Source of the DNA: an uncultured Clostridia bacterium
Lineage (GTDB): Bacteria > Bacillota > Clostridia > UBA1381
Direction: 5' to 3'
Length of the DNA stretch: 50,146 nucleotides
NCBI GenBank assembly: GCA_947624165.1
Contig: CANQJC010000014.1
Coordinates: 1-50,146, forward strand
Numbering within the stretch: the first letter of the stretch is position 1; the number at the start of each line of letters is the position of its first letter. A program made the position numbers and the translations under genes. Under the pieces are notes generated by a model. The model did not search any database and was not told the DNA's origin. It worked only from the letters and a program-made list of their open reading frames with translations. Shown here in pieces: positions 19,784 to 27,904 of the stretch.

Positions 19784-21223
19784 TTAACCTCCGAGTAATT
19801 TAATTATTTCATCTTTTTTTTCAAGAATTTCATCAAATCTTTTTATATATTCGGCGGGATCTTTAAAATTAAAAATTCTTTCTATTCTGTCTCCCATAAC
19901 AAGTTTTGTGCTTCCGCCGCCGCCGAGTGCTATGATGGTTTGTTTTTCCTCCATTATGTTTACATTATATGTACTCATATATCCTTCTTTTGAATATCCG
20001 ACGTTTTCAAGATTTCCCGAAATATTTTTCTGACGATACATATAATACGGTTTTCTTTTTGTATCCTTCATACTCTTCTGAGTATATAAAAGCATTTCGT
20101 TCATATATTCCGCTTCGGTAAGCTCTCCTCCTTTTAAACGAAAAGAAGCAGCTCTCTTTACGGCCATACAATGAACAGTTATATTTTCAGGATCGAGCTT
20201 TATAACCTCGTCAAGACTGTATTTAAACATATCGGGAGTTTCATCGGGCAATCCCGCTATAAGATCGGCGTTTATATTATCAAATCCTATTTTTCTCGCT
20301 TTTTCAAAACATTCTCTTATCATTTCGGGAGTATGCTGTCTTCCTATTTTTTTAAGAGTTTCAATGTTCATCGTCTGAGGATTTATACTTATTCTGTTTA
20401 CGCCGCCTGTTTTTGCGGCTTTTAATTTTTCTTCGGTAATGGTGTCGGGTCGCCCCGCTTCAAGAGTAAATTCCTTTATTTTATTCAAATCAAATTTTTC
20501 ATTTATCTTTTTAAATATCATACTCAGATATTTTTCATCCAATGTTGTGGGAGTACCGCCGCCGATATATATATTTTCAACATACATACCGAGTTTTTTT
20601 ACAACCTCCGCAGTTTTGTCTATTTCCGAAAGAAGCTTTTTTACAAATTCATCAATATATTTTCCGCTTACTCTTATATCCGTTGAAACAAAAGAACAAT
20701 AAAGACAGCGCGTAGGACAAAACGGTATTCCTATATATATACTGATGCTGTTTTTTCCTATACTTTCAATAAGTTTTTTTTCATTTTTAGCGACTTCCAT
20801 CGCCAAACTTATTTTTTCATCGGATACTTCGTAAATATCTTTTAAAATATATTTTATATCTTCCTCGCCTTTTCCTTCCTCCATAAGTACCCTTACTATT
20901 TTTGCGGGACGTATTCCGCACATAACTCCCCACGGAAGATTTATATTTTTTATTTTTTTTGCCGCATGACAAAAAGATTTGGTGCATGCGGCTGTAAATA
21001 TTTTTTTTATTATTCTTTTATCTTTGTTTTCATCGTCAAAACTATAATTAAAATCATCAAAATATACTTTTGTTCCATATATTATTTCAGTATATACATT
21101 TATATTTTTTTCTTTATATTCAAAATTGGAATATACCGAAACGTCTTCTTCCTCACCGAAAAAAAGCTTGTAAAAAAGCTTCATTTCGTAATCACATTCA
21201 TAACCGTTTTGAACAATGAGCAT
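19784..21223 (-). CDS. hemZ: HemZ-type radical SAM coproporphyrinogen dehydrogenase-like protein
   Basis: This 479-residue protein has an N-terminal extension of about 160 residues with a CGIRPAKIV motif, characteristic of HemZ. It then has a radical SAM core with the cluster motif CPTRCLYC (CX3CX2C) near 168, GGGTPTTL near 220, and the substrate-side ISINPQTMN and NADLIAGLPDET segments. The HemN-like C-terminus is present. Family assignment points to oxygen-independent oxidation of coproporphyrinogen III. However, HemN-like radical SAM proteins often have other roles, such as HemW heme chaperones, so the activity is inferred. It lies in the dnaA operon, which is unusual company. Its AAGGGA ribosome site (21232-21238) overlaps the stop codon of the MBL gene. 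Confidence 0.85.
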   Translation of the reverse strand: MLIVQNGYECDYEMKLFYKLFFGEEEDVSVYSNFEYKEKNINVYTEIIYGTKVYFDDFNYSFDDENKDKRIIKKIFTAACTKSFCHAAKKIKNINLPWGVMCGIRPAKIVRVLMEEGKGEEDIKYILKDIYEVSDEKISLAMEVAKNEKKLIESIGKNSISIYIGIPFCPTRCLYCSFVSTDIRVSGKYIDEFVKKLLSEIDKTAEVVKKLGMYVENIYIGGGTPTTLDEKYLSMIFKKINEKFDLNKIKEFTLEAGRPDTITEEKLKAAKTGGVNRISINPQTMNIETLKKIGRQHTPEMIRECFEKARKIGFDNINADLIAGLPDETPDMFKYSLDEVIKLDPENITVHCMAVKRAASFRLKGGELTEAEYMNEMLLYTQKSMKDTKRKPYYMYRQKNISGNLENVGYSKEGYMSTYNVNIMEEKQTIIALGGGGSTKLVMGDRIERIFNFKDPAEYIKRFDEILEKKDEIIKLLGG

Positions 21224-21229
21224 ATTTTT

Positions 21230-21859
21230 TTATCCCTTAATAAACATATTAAACTTTTTTTCGTACCCTATCGACGTACTTTTTCCGTGTCCCGGATATA
21301 CTTCTATATTTTCATCAAGAGTATATAATTTATCTTTTATAGATTCTAAAAGTTTTTCACCGCTGCCTGTCGGAAGATCGCTTCTTCCTATACTCCTTAA
21401 AAAAAGAGTATCGCCGGAAAAAAGTTTTTTGTTATCAAATAAATAACAAACTCCTCCGTTTGTGTGTCCCTCTGTATATATGCATTTTACATTTATTCCG
21501 CACAAATTTATTTCTTCTCCGTCTTTTAAAATCATATCGCTTTTTTCGGCCTTTAAGGCGTAACCCAAACCCGAAACGGAATGATTTATATCCGGCTCGC
21601 CTATATTTTTACTGCAATTAAAACTGCTCAAAAGCTTAGCTTTTGTTTTTTTACGCAGCGGTTCAAGATATTCTATATGATCGTAATGACAATGAGTAAG
21701 AAGAATATATTTAATTTTTATTTTATTTTCTTCGGCAAAATTTATAATTTCATTGTCGGGATAACCCGGATCTATTACAAGTCCCTCATTGGTATTTTCA
21801 TTATATACGATATATGTATTCTCATCGTTTATATAATTATTTAAGATTTTAATTTTCAT
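21230..21859 (-). CDS. Metallo-beta-lactamase-fold hydrolase (glyoxalase II-like)
   Basis: This 209-residue protein has the zinc-binding motif THCHYDHIEY near residue 57, a second-shell His in YTEGHTNGGVCYLF, the metal-bridging Asp in LFSGDTLF, and a final YPGHG. This is the YcbL/hydroxyacylglutathione hydrolase-like branch, usually hydrolysing thioesters. A TTG at 21883 overlapping the dnaN stop is in frame. The ATG at 21859 is preferred, because GGCGGT lies at the right distance and it gives the usual MKIK start. It is the third gene of the dnaA operon. The substrate is unknown, and the link to replication may be positional only. Confidence 0.85.
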   Translation of the reverse strand: MKIKILNNYINDENTYIVYNENTNEGLVIDPGYPDNEIINFAEENKIKIKYILLTHCHYDHIEYLEPLRKKTKAKLLSSFNCSKNIGEPDINHSVSGLGYALKAEKSDMILKDGEEINLCGINVKCIYTEGHTNGGVCYLFDNKKLFSGDTLFLRSIGRSDLPTGSGEKLLESIKDKLYTLDENIEVYPGHGKSTSIGYEKKFNMFIKG

Positions 21860-21879
21860 AATAATTTTACCGCCGTCTA

Positions 21880-23013
21880 TCAATTATATAATCTTACGGG
21901 AAGAATCATATAAACATATGAATCGTCTTCTTTGGAGCTTTTTATAAAACATCCGCTCGTCGGAGCCGAAAATTCCATTTTTACTTTATCTTCATCACAC
22001 GCCGAAAGCGCGTCAAGTAAAAATCTGCAATTAAAACCTATTATAAGTTCTCCTCCGTCAAGCTCCACTGGAACGGTATCGTTTACCTGTCCCTTTCCCG
22101 TTATACAAGACACGTCTATTTTATTATAAGCCATATTAAATCTGACAGGAATTTTATTTTCCGACTTTGCTGAAATATCATCGTTTATCAAGAGCAAAGC
22201 TCTTTCAAGACTGTCTACTATATATCTTTTTTCAGCCGTTACATTGATAGTATTTACCGCCGAAATTATAGCTTCATATTTTAAAAATTCTCCGTCAAGA
22301 AGTCTTGAATAAACCTGATAATTTCCAAAATCCATTAAAACGGTTCTGTCGGAAACTATAATATCTACTCTTTCCTCCTCATCCTTTAAAATTTTTAAAA
22401 GCTCTCTCAGCGTCGCTCCAGGGACAACAAATTTATTATTATCGGTATTTTCTTTTATTTCTTCCTTTACAACCGCAAGTCTGTGTCCGTCCGATGCTAC
22501 TACATTAAGATAATTATTTTTAATTTCAAAAAGCGCGCCGGTGAGAACGGGTTTTTTCCCTTCATTCTGAGCAACAAAGGATATTGTTTTTCTTATAAGC
22601 TTTTTCAGTATATTTTGAGTTAATGAAAATCTGAAATTTTCATCAAGGACGGGAGCCGAAGGAAATTCATCGGGAGAAATTCCCTGAATATTAAATTCAC
22701 TTGATCCGCTCTTTATTTTTGTTACATTATTGGAAGGATTAACGCTTATAGTAACGTCTCCTTCGGGCAAACGTCTCACAATATCTCCGAACATTTTCGA
22801 AGTCAGAGCTATTGTTCCCCCTTCCAAAACGCTGCACTGTGAATTGTATTCTATACACAAATCTATATTATTTCCTGTGAATACAACATTTCCGTCGCCG
22901 TTTGCATCTATTTTTATACACTCCAAAACAGGAAGAGAGGTTTTCGGAGCAATCGCTCTTTGAACGGTATTTATTATTTCCACAAGCTGAGGTTTATTGC
23001 ATACTATTTTCAT
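21880..23013 (-). CDS. dnaN: DNA polymerase III beta sliding clamp
   Basis: This 377-residue protein forms the ring that tethers the replicative polymerase to DNA. The three clamp domains are visible. Landmarks include MKIVCNKPQLVEIINTVQRA, an SLPVLECI segment near 28, VASDGHRLAVV near 172 (the central conserved motif), GFNCRFLLDALSA near 320, and the terminal MILPVRLYN that forms part of the protein-binding pocket. AAGGAGATA precedes the ATG. It lies downstream of dnaA, as in most bacteria, but is followed by MBL, hemZ and a helicase loader instead of recF and gyrB. The 268-bp spacer from dnaA is very A+T-rich. Confidence 0.96.
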   Translation of the reverse strand: MKIVCNKPQLVEIINTVQRAIAPKTSLPVLECIKIDANGDGNVVFTGNNIDLCIEYNSQCSVLEGGTIALTSKMFGDIVRRLPEGDVTISVNPSNNVTKIKSGSSEFNIQGISPDEFPSAPVLDENFRFSLTQNILKKLIRKTISFVAQNEGKKPVLTGALFEIKNNYLNVVASDGHRLAVVKEEIKENTDNNKFVVPGATLRELLKILKDEEERVDIIVSDRTVLMDFGNYQVYSRLLDGEFLKYEAIISAVNTINVTAEKRYIVDSLERALLLINDDISAKSENKIPVRFNMAYNKIDVSCITGKGQVNDTVPVELDGGELIIGFNCRFLLDALSACDEDKVKMEFSAPTSGCFIKSSKEDDSYVYMILPVRLYN

Positions 23014-23281
23014 AATTATATCTCCTTGTTTATAATTTTATCAACACAATAAAATTTTAAATTTTATTATATATATTTATATATATAATATTATAATATT
23101 TAATAATAACAGTAATAAGAAACGCGGATTGTTGGAAAAGTATGATAAATAAAGTAAATATGTCATTTTTTATTAACATATCCGCGTGGAAAATTATGTT
23201 TAAAAATATAATTTTTCCACTGTTATTTTATTACATAAATCGTCATATTTTTTTATAAACAATTTATTAACGTTTTTATCC
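23014..23281. other. A+T-rich dnaA-dnaN spacer with degenerate DnaA-box-like sites
   Basis: The spacer is almost entirely A/T in 23050-23110. It contains TTATCAACA (23038-23046, one mismatch), CGTGGAAAA (23185-23193) and TTTTCCACT (23213-23221, two mismatches). An inverted pair CGCGGAT/ATCCGCG lies at about 23123-23129 and 23180-23186. It could be an unwinding element or a secondary DnaA-binding region. The box quality is clearly poorer than at 27470-27788. Confidence 0.4.
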
Positions 23282-24616
23282 TCACATTGATTCCAAATCT
23301 CTTGTTATATATGTTATATCGGAATTAAGAGATTCGTTTATTTTTATTTCCGATTCTATTTTTTCTATATTATGTTTAACTGTTGTTCTGTCTTTGGAAA
23401 ATTCCTTTGAAATAGAAGTGTCGTTCATTCCGAGAAGCTTTCTGCAAAGATACATTGCAACTTGTCGCGGTAAAGCTATTTCTTTTGTTTTTATTGTCCC
23501 CGTTATTTCGTTTTCGGAAATATTATAATAGAGGGACACTTTTTGTATTATGGATTTAGGATTTATTTTTGATGATCCATCGTCCGATATTATTGATTGA
23601 AGAGTATTTTTAACAAATTCCATGGTGATAGGACATTGTTTTATTTCCGACATGGATATTACGTTTAAAAGTGCTCCTTCAAGTTCTCTTATGCTTGAAC
23701 GTATATTATCTGCTATATATCCTAAAATATCTTCATCTATCGTTACGTTATGAGCAAGAGCCTTGTTCTGAAGAATGGCTATTCTTGTTTCATAATTTGG
23801 TAAGGAAATATCTATTGTGAATCCTTGACCGAATCTTGTTTTCATTCTTGTGGTAAGAGTTTTTAATTCGCTCGGTCGTCTGTCGCTCGTCAGAACGATT
23901 TGTTTTCCGAGAGAAAAAAGCTCGTTAAAAGTGTGGAAAAATTCCTCCTGTACGGCTTCTTTATGTTCGAGAAATTGTACGTCGTCTACAAGAAGAACGT
24001 CGGCACTTCTGTATTTGCTTCTGAATTTATCGGTCGTTTTTTCTCTTATTGCAAGTATATATTCGTTTGTAAATTTTTCACACGGAACGCATATAATTTT
24101 TGCATCTTTATATTTTTCTTTTACTTTATTGCCGATGGCGTACATTAAATGAGTTTTTCCCAGACCGCTGTTTCCGTATATGAAAAGAGGATTATCGAGT
24201 TTTCCCGGATATTCGGCTGAACGTTTTGCAGCTTCATATGCTACGCTGTTGGAGGATCCTACTACAAAATTTTCAAAGGTGTATTTTGGATTTATGGAAT
24301 AAAAGTTTGTATCTGTATTGAGGTAGTCTTCTTTTTTTGATTCTCTTTTTTGGTCGGGAATATTACTTTCGGTTACAATTTCGAGAGAAAGCTTTTGACC
24401 GGTAGTTTTTTCAAGAGACGATTCAATAAGATTTTTGTATCTGTATTCCACCATGTTTTTACTTATGGAAGTAGGAACTGAAATTGTAAAAACGGAATTT
24501 ATAAGAGAAATAGGCTTCGACGCTTTTATATGTACGTTATAGCCAACGGAAGAATTTATATTATTTTTTACACTTAAAAGCGTTTTTTCCCATATTTCGG
24601 TTATATCCATATTCAT
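23282..24616 (-). CDS. dnaA: Chromosomal replication initiator DnaA
   Basis: This 444-residue AAA+ protein binds origin boxes and opens the duplex. Domain I is residues 1-75. Domain III carries FVVGSSNSVAYEAA, Walker A IYGNSGLGKTH near 147 and Walker B LLVDDVQFL near 210. The sensor segments TSDRRPSEL and SSIRELEGAL follow. Domain IV has LPRQVAMYLCRKLL. The usual signature GGRDH(T/S)TV reads FSKDRTTVKH here, so the Gly-Gly-Arg is lost and the His is Arg. I chose the ATG at 24616 because GGAGG (24624-24628) lies 7 nt upstream; the longer frame would add 25 unlikely residues. It is the first gene of the dnaA-dnaN-MBL-hemZ-loader block and has its own promoter. Codon use is A+T-rich. Confidence 0.96.
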   Translation of the reverse strand: MNMDITEIWEKTLLSVKNNINSSVGYNVHIKASKPISLINSVFTISVPTSISKNMVEYRYKNLIESSLEKTTGQKLSLEIVTESNIPDQKRESKKEDYLNTDTNFYSINPKYTFENFVVGSSNSVAYEAAKRSAEYPGKLDNPLFIYGNSGLGKTHLMYAIGNKVKEKYKDAKIICVPCEKFTNEYILAIREKTTDKFRSKYRSADVLLVDDVQFLEHKEAVQEEFFHTFNELFSLGKQIVLTSDRRPSELKTLTTRMKTRFGQGFTIDISLPNYETRIAILQNKALAHNVTIDEDILGYIADNIRSSIRELEGALLNVISMSEIKQCPITMEFVKNTLQSIISDDGSSKINPKSIIQKVSLYYNISENEITGTIKTKEIALPRQVAMYLCRKLLGMNDTSISKEFSKDRTTVKHNIEKIESEIKINESLNSDITYITRDLESM

Positions 24617-24696
24617 TTCATTTCCTCCTTTCAAAAATATTTTTGACATATTATGTAAAAAACAAACATATATTTGATGATTGATGTCCACCTTTT

Positions 24697-24725
24697 ATAA
24701 TATCAAATTTAAACAAATAAATCAA
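24697..24725 (-). promoter_or_regulatory. Promoter of dnaA
   Basis: On the minus strand TTGATT (24725-24720) and TATTAT (24702-24697) are 17 bp apart. No DnaA box is seen near it, so autoregulation by DnaA at this site is not supported. Confidence 0.65.
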
Positions 24726-24733
24726 GAAAAATA

Positions 24734-24761
24734 TTGATATTTTTTTAAAATAGGTTATAAT
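24734..24761 (+). promoter_or_regulatory. Promoter of the SDR gene
   Basis: TTGATA (24734-24739) and TATAAT (24756-24761) are separated by 16 bp, about 30 bp before the start codon. It is divergent from the dnaA promoter. Confidence 0.65.
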
Positions 24762-24792
24762 TGGTATATAGATAAAAAACGGAGGAAAATAT

Positions 24793-25503
24793 ATGAAAAA
24801 CGTTCTTATAACGGGAGGAAGCCGAGGAATCGGAAAAGCCTGCGCGTATGCTTTTTCAAAAGAAGGATACAGAGTATTTTTAAATTATAACAAAAGTGAA
24901 GAAGAAGCCGAAAAAATAAAGAATGATATAGGAGCTATACCGATAAAAGCGGATATTTCCGATGTTGAACAAATAAAAAAAATGTATGATTTTATACATA
25001 AAAATTACGGGAAAATTGACGTTCTGGTAAATAACGCGGGAATTTCCCAAGTAAAAATGTTCACGGATATTACGGAAAAAGACTGGGATAATATGTTTAA
25101 TGTTAACGTTAAGGGAATGTTTTTTGTTACAAAGGAATTTGTAAAAGATATGATTTCGGCGAAGGAAGGAAAAATAATAAATATTTCTTCAATGTGGGGA
25201 GTAACGGGAGGAAGCTGCGAGGTACATTACAGCGCGGCAAAAGCGGCTGTCATAGGATTTACAAAGTCGCTTGCAAAAGAACTCGGTCCGTCGGGAATAA
25301 CGGTAAATTGTGTTTCTCCCGGCGTTATAGATACGGATATGAACGGGCATTTAAGTCAAGAGGATATAGAAGAATTAAACGAGGATACGCCGATCGGAAG
25401 AATGGGAAAAGCAGAGGAAGTAGCGGACGCGGTTCTTTTTCTTGCGTCGTCCGATTTTATAACGGGCGAGGTCTTAAACGTAAACGGAGGAATTGTAATT
25501 TAA
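24793..25503 (+). CDS. Short-chain dehydrogenase/reductase, FabG-like
   Basis: This 236-residue Rossmann enzyme has the nucleotide-binding motif TGGSRGIG (residues 7-14) and the structural NNAG near 81. The catalytic Ser is in NISSMWG near 135, and Tyr-Lys are in HYSAAKAA near 148-152. The C-terminal segment GEVLNVNGGIVI is typical of 3-oxoacyl-ACP reductases. A FabG-like role in fatty acid synthesis is plausible, but no other fab genes are nearby, so another keto-reductase role is possible. CGGAGGA precedes the ATG. It stands alone on the plus strand between dnaA and rnpB, with its own promoter and terminator. Confidence 0.87.
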   Translation: MKNVLITGGSRGIGKACAYAFSKEGYRVFLNYNKSEEEAEKIKNDIGAIPIKADISDVEQIKKMYDFIHKNYGKIDVLVNNAGISQVKMFTDITEKDWDNMFNVNVKGMFFVTKEFVKDMISAKEGKIINISSMWGVTGGSCEVHYSAAKAAVIGFTKSLAKELGPSGITVNCVSPGVIDTDMNGHLSQEDIEELNEDTPIGRMGKAEEVADAVLFLASSDFITGEVLNVNGGIVI

Positions 25504-25532
25504 AAAGAAACGCTTTTTCAGCGTTTCTTTTT
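25502..25532 (+). terminator. Terminator of the SDR gene
   Basis: AAAAAGAAACGCT (25502-25514) pairs with AGCGTTTCTTTTT (25520-25532) around a 5-nt loop, and the arm ends in a T-run. The A-run on the other side would let it work on the minus strand too, just after the duplicated rnpB tail. Confidence 0.9.
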
Positions 25533-25536
25533 GTAT

Positions 25537-25560
25537 GAGCAAATCTATAAGCCGGGTTCT
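25537..25560 (-). pseudogene. Duplicated 3' tail of RNase P RNA
   Basis: The minus strand reads AGAACCCGGCTTATAG then ATTTGCTC. This is 22 of 24 identical to the 3' end of rnpB at 25634-25657, exactly 97 bp away. Only the tail is present, so it is a remnant of a tandem duplication and not a second gene. Confidence 0.75.
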
Positions 25561-25595
25561 GGCTACCTATTTTTATTTAACAGCAAGATGACGAT

Positions 25596-25628
25596 AAAAA
25601 AATTCATCTGCTGTGCAGATGAATTTTT
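25596..25628 (-). terminator. Terminator of rnpB
   Basis: A 14-bp stem (25598-25611 with 25615-25628) with a 3-nt loop is followed on the minus strand by a T-run (25602-25596), just past the rnpB 3' end. Confidence 0.85.
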
Positions 25629-25631
25629 AGT

Positions 25632-25956
25632 GTGAGCAAGACTATAAGCCGGGTTCTGTATTTGACGATCATCTATCTCGACGCACAGTTACCTGTACGC
25701 TCCAGCCTTTCAAGGGAACACGCCGAGCAAGCTTAATATTCCCAAAGTTGCTTCAGGTGGGGTTTACACGGAAATTCAGTCGCCATCTTTCCTGTGCGCT
25801 CTTACCGCACATTTCCACAATCGCCGCGTTATAAACGGGCATTTATTTTCTGTTGCACTATCCTTGAAGTCGCCTTCACCGGTCGTTAACCGGCACCCTG
25901 CTCTGTGAAGCCCGGACTTTCCTCACCGTAAACGGCGCAATCGTCTGACTTACTCT
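25632..25956 (-). ncRNA. rnpB: RNase P RNA (bacterial, type A-like)
   Basis: This is the catalytic RNA that trims tRNA 5' leaders. The conserved 5' part GAGGAAAGTCCGGGCT, the CAGGGTGCCGGTTAAC-type segment, GAAACCCCACC-like GTAAACCCCACCTG and the 3' AGAACCCGGCTTATAG are all recognisable. GAGTAAG (25955-25949) at the 5' end pairs with CTTGCTC at the 3' end to form helix P1. Ends are set from that helix and are accurate to a few bases. It has a perfect consensus promoter and its own terminator. Confidence 0.95.
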
Positions 25957-25962
25957 TTTTTT

Positions 25963-25991
25963 ATTATATAATATAACGGCTGTTATGTCAA
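25963..25991 (-). promoter_or_regulatory. Consensus promoter of rnpB
   Basis: On the minus strand TTGACA (25991-25986), 17 bp and TATAAT (25968-25963) match the consensus fully. The -35 element overlaps the last codons of the nif3 gene. Confidence 0.9.
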
Positions 25992-26761
25992 ATAAAGCGG
26001 AAAATATCTTTATTTTCGGATTTTATTATTTCAACGTCTTTGTCTTTTAAAATATCTTCGAAAATATCTGTTACGCATATTTCGGTAGGGTAATGTCCTG
26101 CGTCGATTATACATATTCCGAGCAGCGTCATATCTATTGTGTTATGATATTTCATATCCCCCGTAACTATCACGTCCGCACCCATACTTTTTGCGAGAGG
26201 TATTATTTCGCTGCAGCTTCCCGACGCAACGGCGACGGTTTTTATCGTTTTTTCAAAATTTCCCGACGCGCGGACGGTGGTTTTCAGAATTTTACCGCAC
26301 AATTCGGCAAAATCAATAAATTTCACAGGATTTTTTAATACGCCGATCCTTCCCAGACCCGCCGTTTCATCGTCCGTGTGAACGTCTATAATTTTAACGT
26401 CGTTAAGATCGAACATCTCGGCAAGTCTGTCGTTAATACCTCCACGCGCTGTGTCCATATTGGTATGAGCCGCAAAAAGAGGTATATCGTTTTCTATTAA
26501 AAGCTTTATCATTTTACCTTCTGCGGAACTGTAATCTATACGTTTTATTCCGTCGAGAAGTATGGGATGATGAGAAATAATAATATCTGCATTTTTTTCA
26601 ACGGCTTCTTTTACGGTGTTTATATTTGTGTCGAGGGTCACGAATATTTTTTTAACTTCTTTTTCTTCGCTGCCGCATAAAAGCCCGACGTTATCCCATG
26701 GATATGCAAGTCTTTTCGGACAAAAATTTTCAAAAATCTCAACTATATCTTTTACTTTCAT
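25988..26761 (-). CDS. Nif3-like dinuclear metal-centre protein
   Basis: This 257-residue protein is of the Nif3/YqfO family, whose members form toroidal hexamers with two metals per subunit. Their function is unsettled, and some are annotated as GTP cyclohydrolase 1 type 2. Visible metal-ligand motifs are IISHHPILL near 62, AAHTNMDTARGG near 100 and the C-terminal AGHYPTE near 225. It is the short form, without the inserted PII-like domain of Bacillus YqfO. It overlaps trmK by 23 nt, and the trmK-nif3 pair is widely conserved in Firmicutes (yqfN-yqfO). Molecular role not assigned. Confidence 0.9.
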   Translation of the reverse strand: MKVKDIVEIFENFCPKRLAYPWDNVGLLCGSEEKEVKKIFVTLDTNINTVKEAVEKNADIIISHHPILLDGIKRIDYSSAEGKMIKLLIENDIPLFAAHTNMDTARGGINDRLAEMFDLNDVKIIDVHTDDETAGLGRIGVLKNPVKFIDFAELCGKILKTTVRASGNFEKTIKTVAVASGSCSEIIPLAKSMGADVIVTGDMKYHNTIDMTLLGICIIDAGHYPTEICVTDIFEDILKDKDVEIIKSENKDIFRFI

Positions 26762-27419
26762 ATTTTTTAAGCTCCTTTAACCAATATTCATATAACAGAA
26801 GTTTTTTTTCGTCGGAATCGGACGATTTTTTAAGACCTTTTATTACCTTCGTAAATTCACGATATTTTTTGTCGTAAAGATTTTTGAAATATTTATGGTC
26901 AGAAAGGTACGAAGGAAATTGATATTCAAAATCTGTTTTGAATTTTTCCTGTTTTCCGTTTTCGGCGTCTATTATATTATAAACTTTAAATCCTTCCACG
27001 GCAATATCTTCATTCGTAATTTTAAAATTTTTTTCAATTAAATACTTTCTCAGCTCGTACTGCGAATTCATGGGCTGAAGCACAAGCTTGCTTTTTCTTG
27101 CTATATTTATATTAGTTTCTATAATATCACATATGAGCTGACCGCCCATTCCCGCGATTATGACGGTATCCGCTTCGCCTTCTTTGAGGACGGAAAGACC
27201 GTCGCCCAAACGCGTTTCTATTTTGTCCGAAAGGTTATGCTTTTTTATGTTTTCCTCCGCAATATTAAGAGGACCCTGCCGCACGTCGCTTGAAATGACG
27301 CGGGAGACAATTCCGTTTTCAATAAGATATATGGGAATGTACGCGTGATCGGTTCCTATATCTGCTGCAATATTTCCTTTTACCCGATCGGCTATACATT
27401 TTAAACGCGGCGTAATCAT
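26739..27419 (-). CDS. trmK: tRNA (adenine-N1)-methyltransferase, TrmK family
   Basis: This 226-residue SAM-dependent enzyme methylates A22 of tRNAs in the TrmK (YqfN) family. The Rossmann motif ADIGTDHAYIPIYLI is at residues 18-32. The later VIIAGMGGQLICDII segment is the family's catalytic NPP-like region, and LVLQPMNSQYELRKYL follows. The frame runs further upstream, but the ATG at 27419 follows GGGAGG (27425-27430) and yields the family start MITPRLKCIADRV. It lies next to the candidate origin and transcribes away from it, into nif3. Confidence 0.9.
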   Translation of the reverse strand: MITPRLKCIADRVKGNIAADIGTDHAYIPIYLIENGIVSRVISSDVRQGPLNIAEENIKKHNLSDKIETRLGDGLSVLKEGEADTVIIAGMGGQLICDIIETNINIARKSKLVLQPMNSQYELRKYLIEKNFKITNEDIAVEGFKVYNIIDAENGKQEKFKTDFEYQFPSYLSDHKYFKNLYDKKYREFTKVIKGLKKSSDSDEKKLLLYEYWLKELKKYESKRYS

Positions 27420-27469
27420 AATATCCTCCCAAAATATAAAAATCTTAGTTTTTCCCTTTATCCCTGCGG

Positions 27470-27788
27470 TTATGCACACAACGTGGATAACCAAACGCGT
27501 TTTAAAATTTTAAAAAATTCCGTCAAAACTGCTGTTTTTATTTTAAAAAACATATTTATCCTCATTTTTTTCATGAAAATTATGTTTTAACGGGTAAGAT
27601 TATGTAATTAAAATAAGTAAACCACAAAAAACCGCATAGATAAGCCATTTTTCCAAATTCAAAAATTATCCGAAAATCGTGGATAAATATGTGGATAACG
27701 TGGATAACTTACCCCTGATTCGCTTTTTAAAGTCATTTTTCAAGTGGATAAAATTAAAATTTTACGCGTTGATAAAATATTTTCCACA
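27470..27788. other. oriC: Candidate chromosomal replication origin with a DnaA-box cluster
   Basis: Plus-strand boxes are TTATGCACA (27470-27478), TTATCCTCA (27556-27564) and TTTTCCACA (27780-27788). Minus-strand boxes are TTATCCACG (27490-27482), TTATCCACG (27686-27678), the perfect TTATCCACA (27698-27690), TTATCCACG (27707-27699) and TTATCCACT (27751-27743). A weaker TTATCAACG lies at 27775-27767. The three central boxes lie almost end to end. A/T-rich stretches at 27500-27620, which could serve as the unwinding element, separate the groups. No gene lies in the 485-bp gap. parAB and parS sites are within 6 kb. The box pattern is seen; the origin function is inferred. Confidence 0.8.
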
Positions 27789-27858
27789 TGATTGGGTTTA
27801 CATAAAATCACAACAACATATTGTTATAAAATTTTTTTACGGCACAATATGCGTTTTT

Positions 27859-27887
27859 TAAGAGCGGACAATTTTTGTCCGCTCTTA
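27859..27887. other. Inverted repeat at the end of serS
   Basis: TTAAGAGCGGACA pairs with TGTCCGCTCTTAA around a short A/T loop. No proper T-run follows on the serS (minus) strand. It may be a weak serS terminator, and it borders the origin candidate. Confidence 0.5.
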
Positions 27888-27904
27888 ATTATGTTCGTAT
27901 AAGA

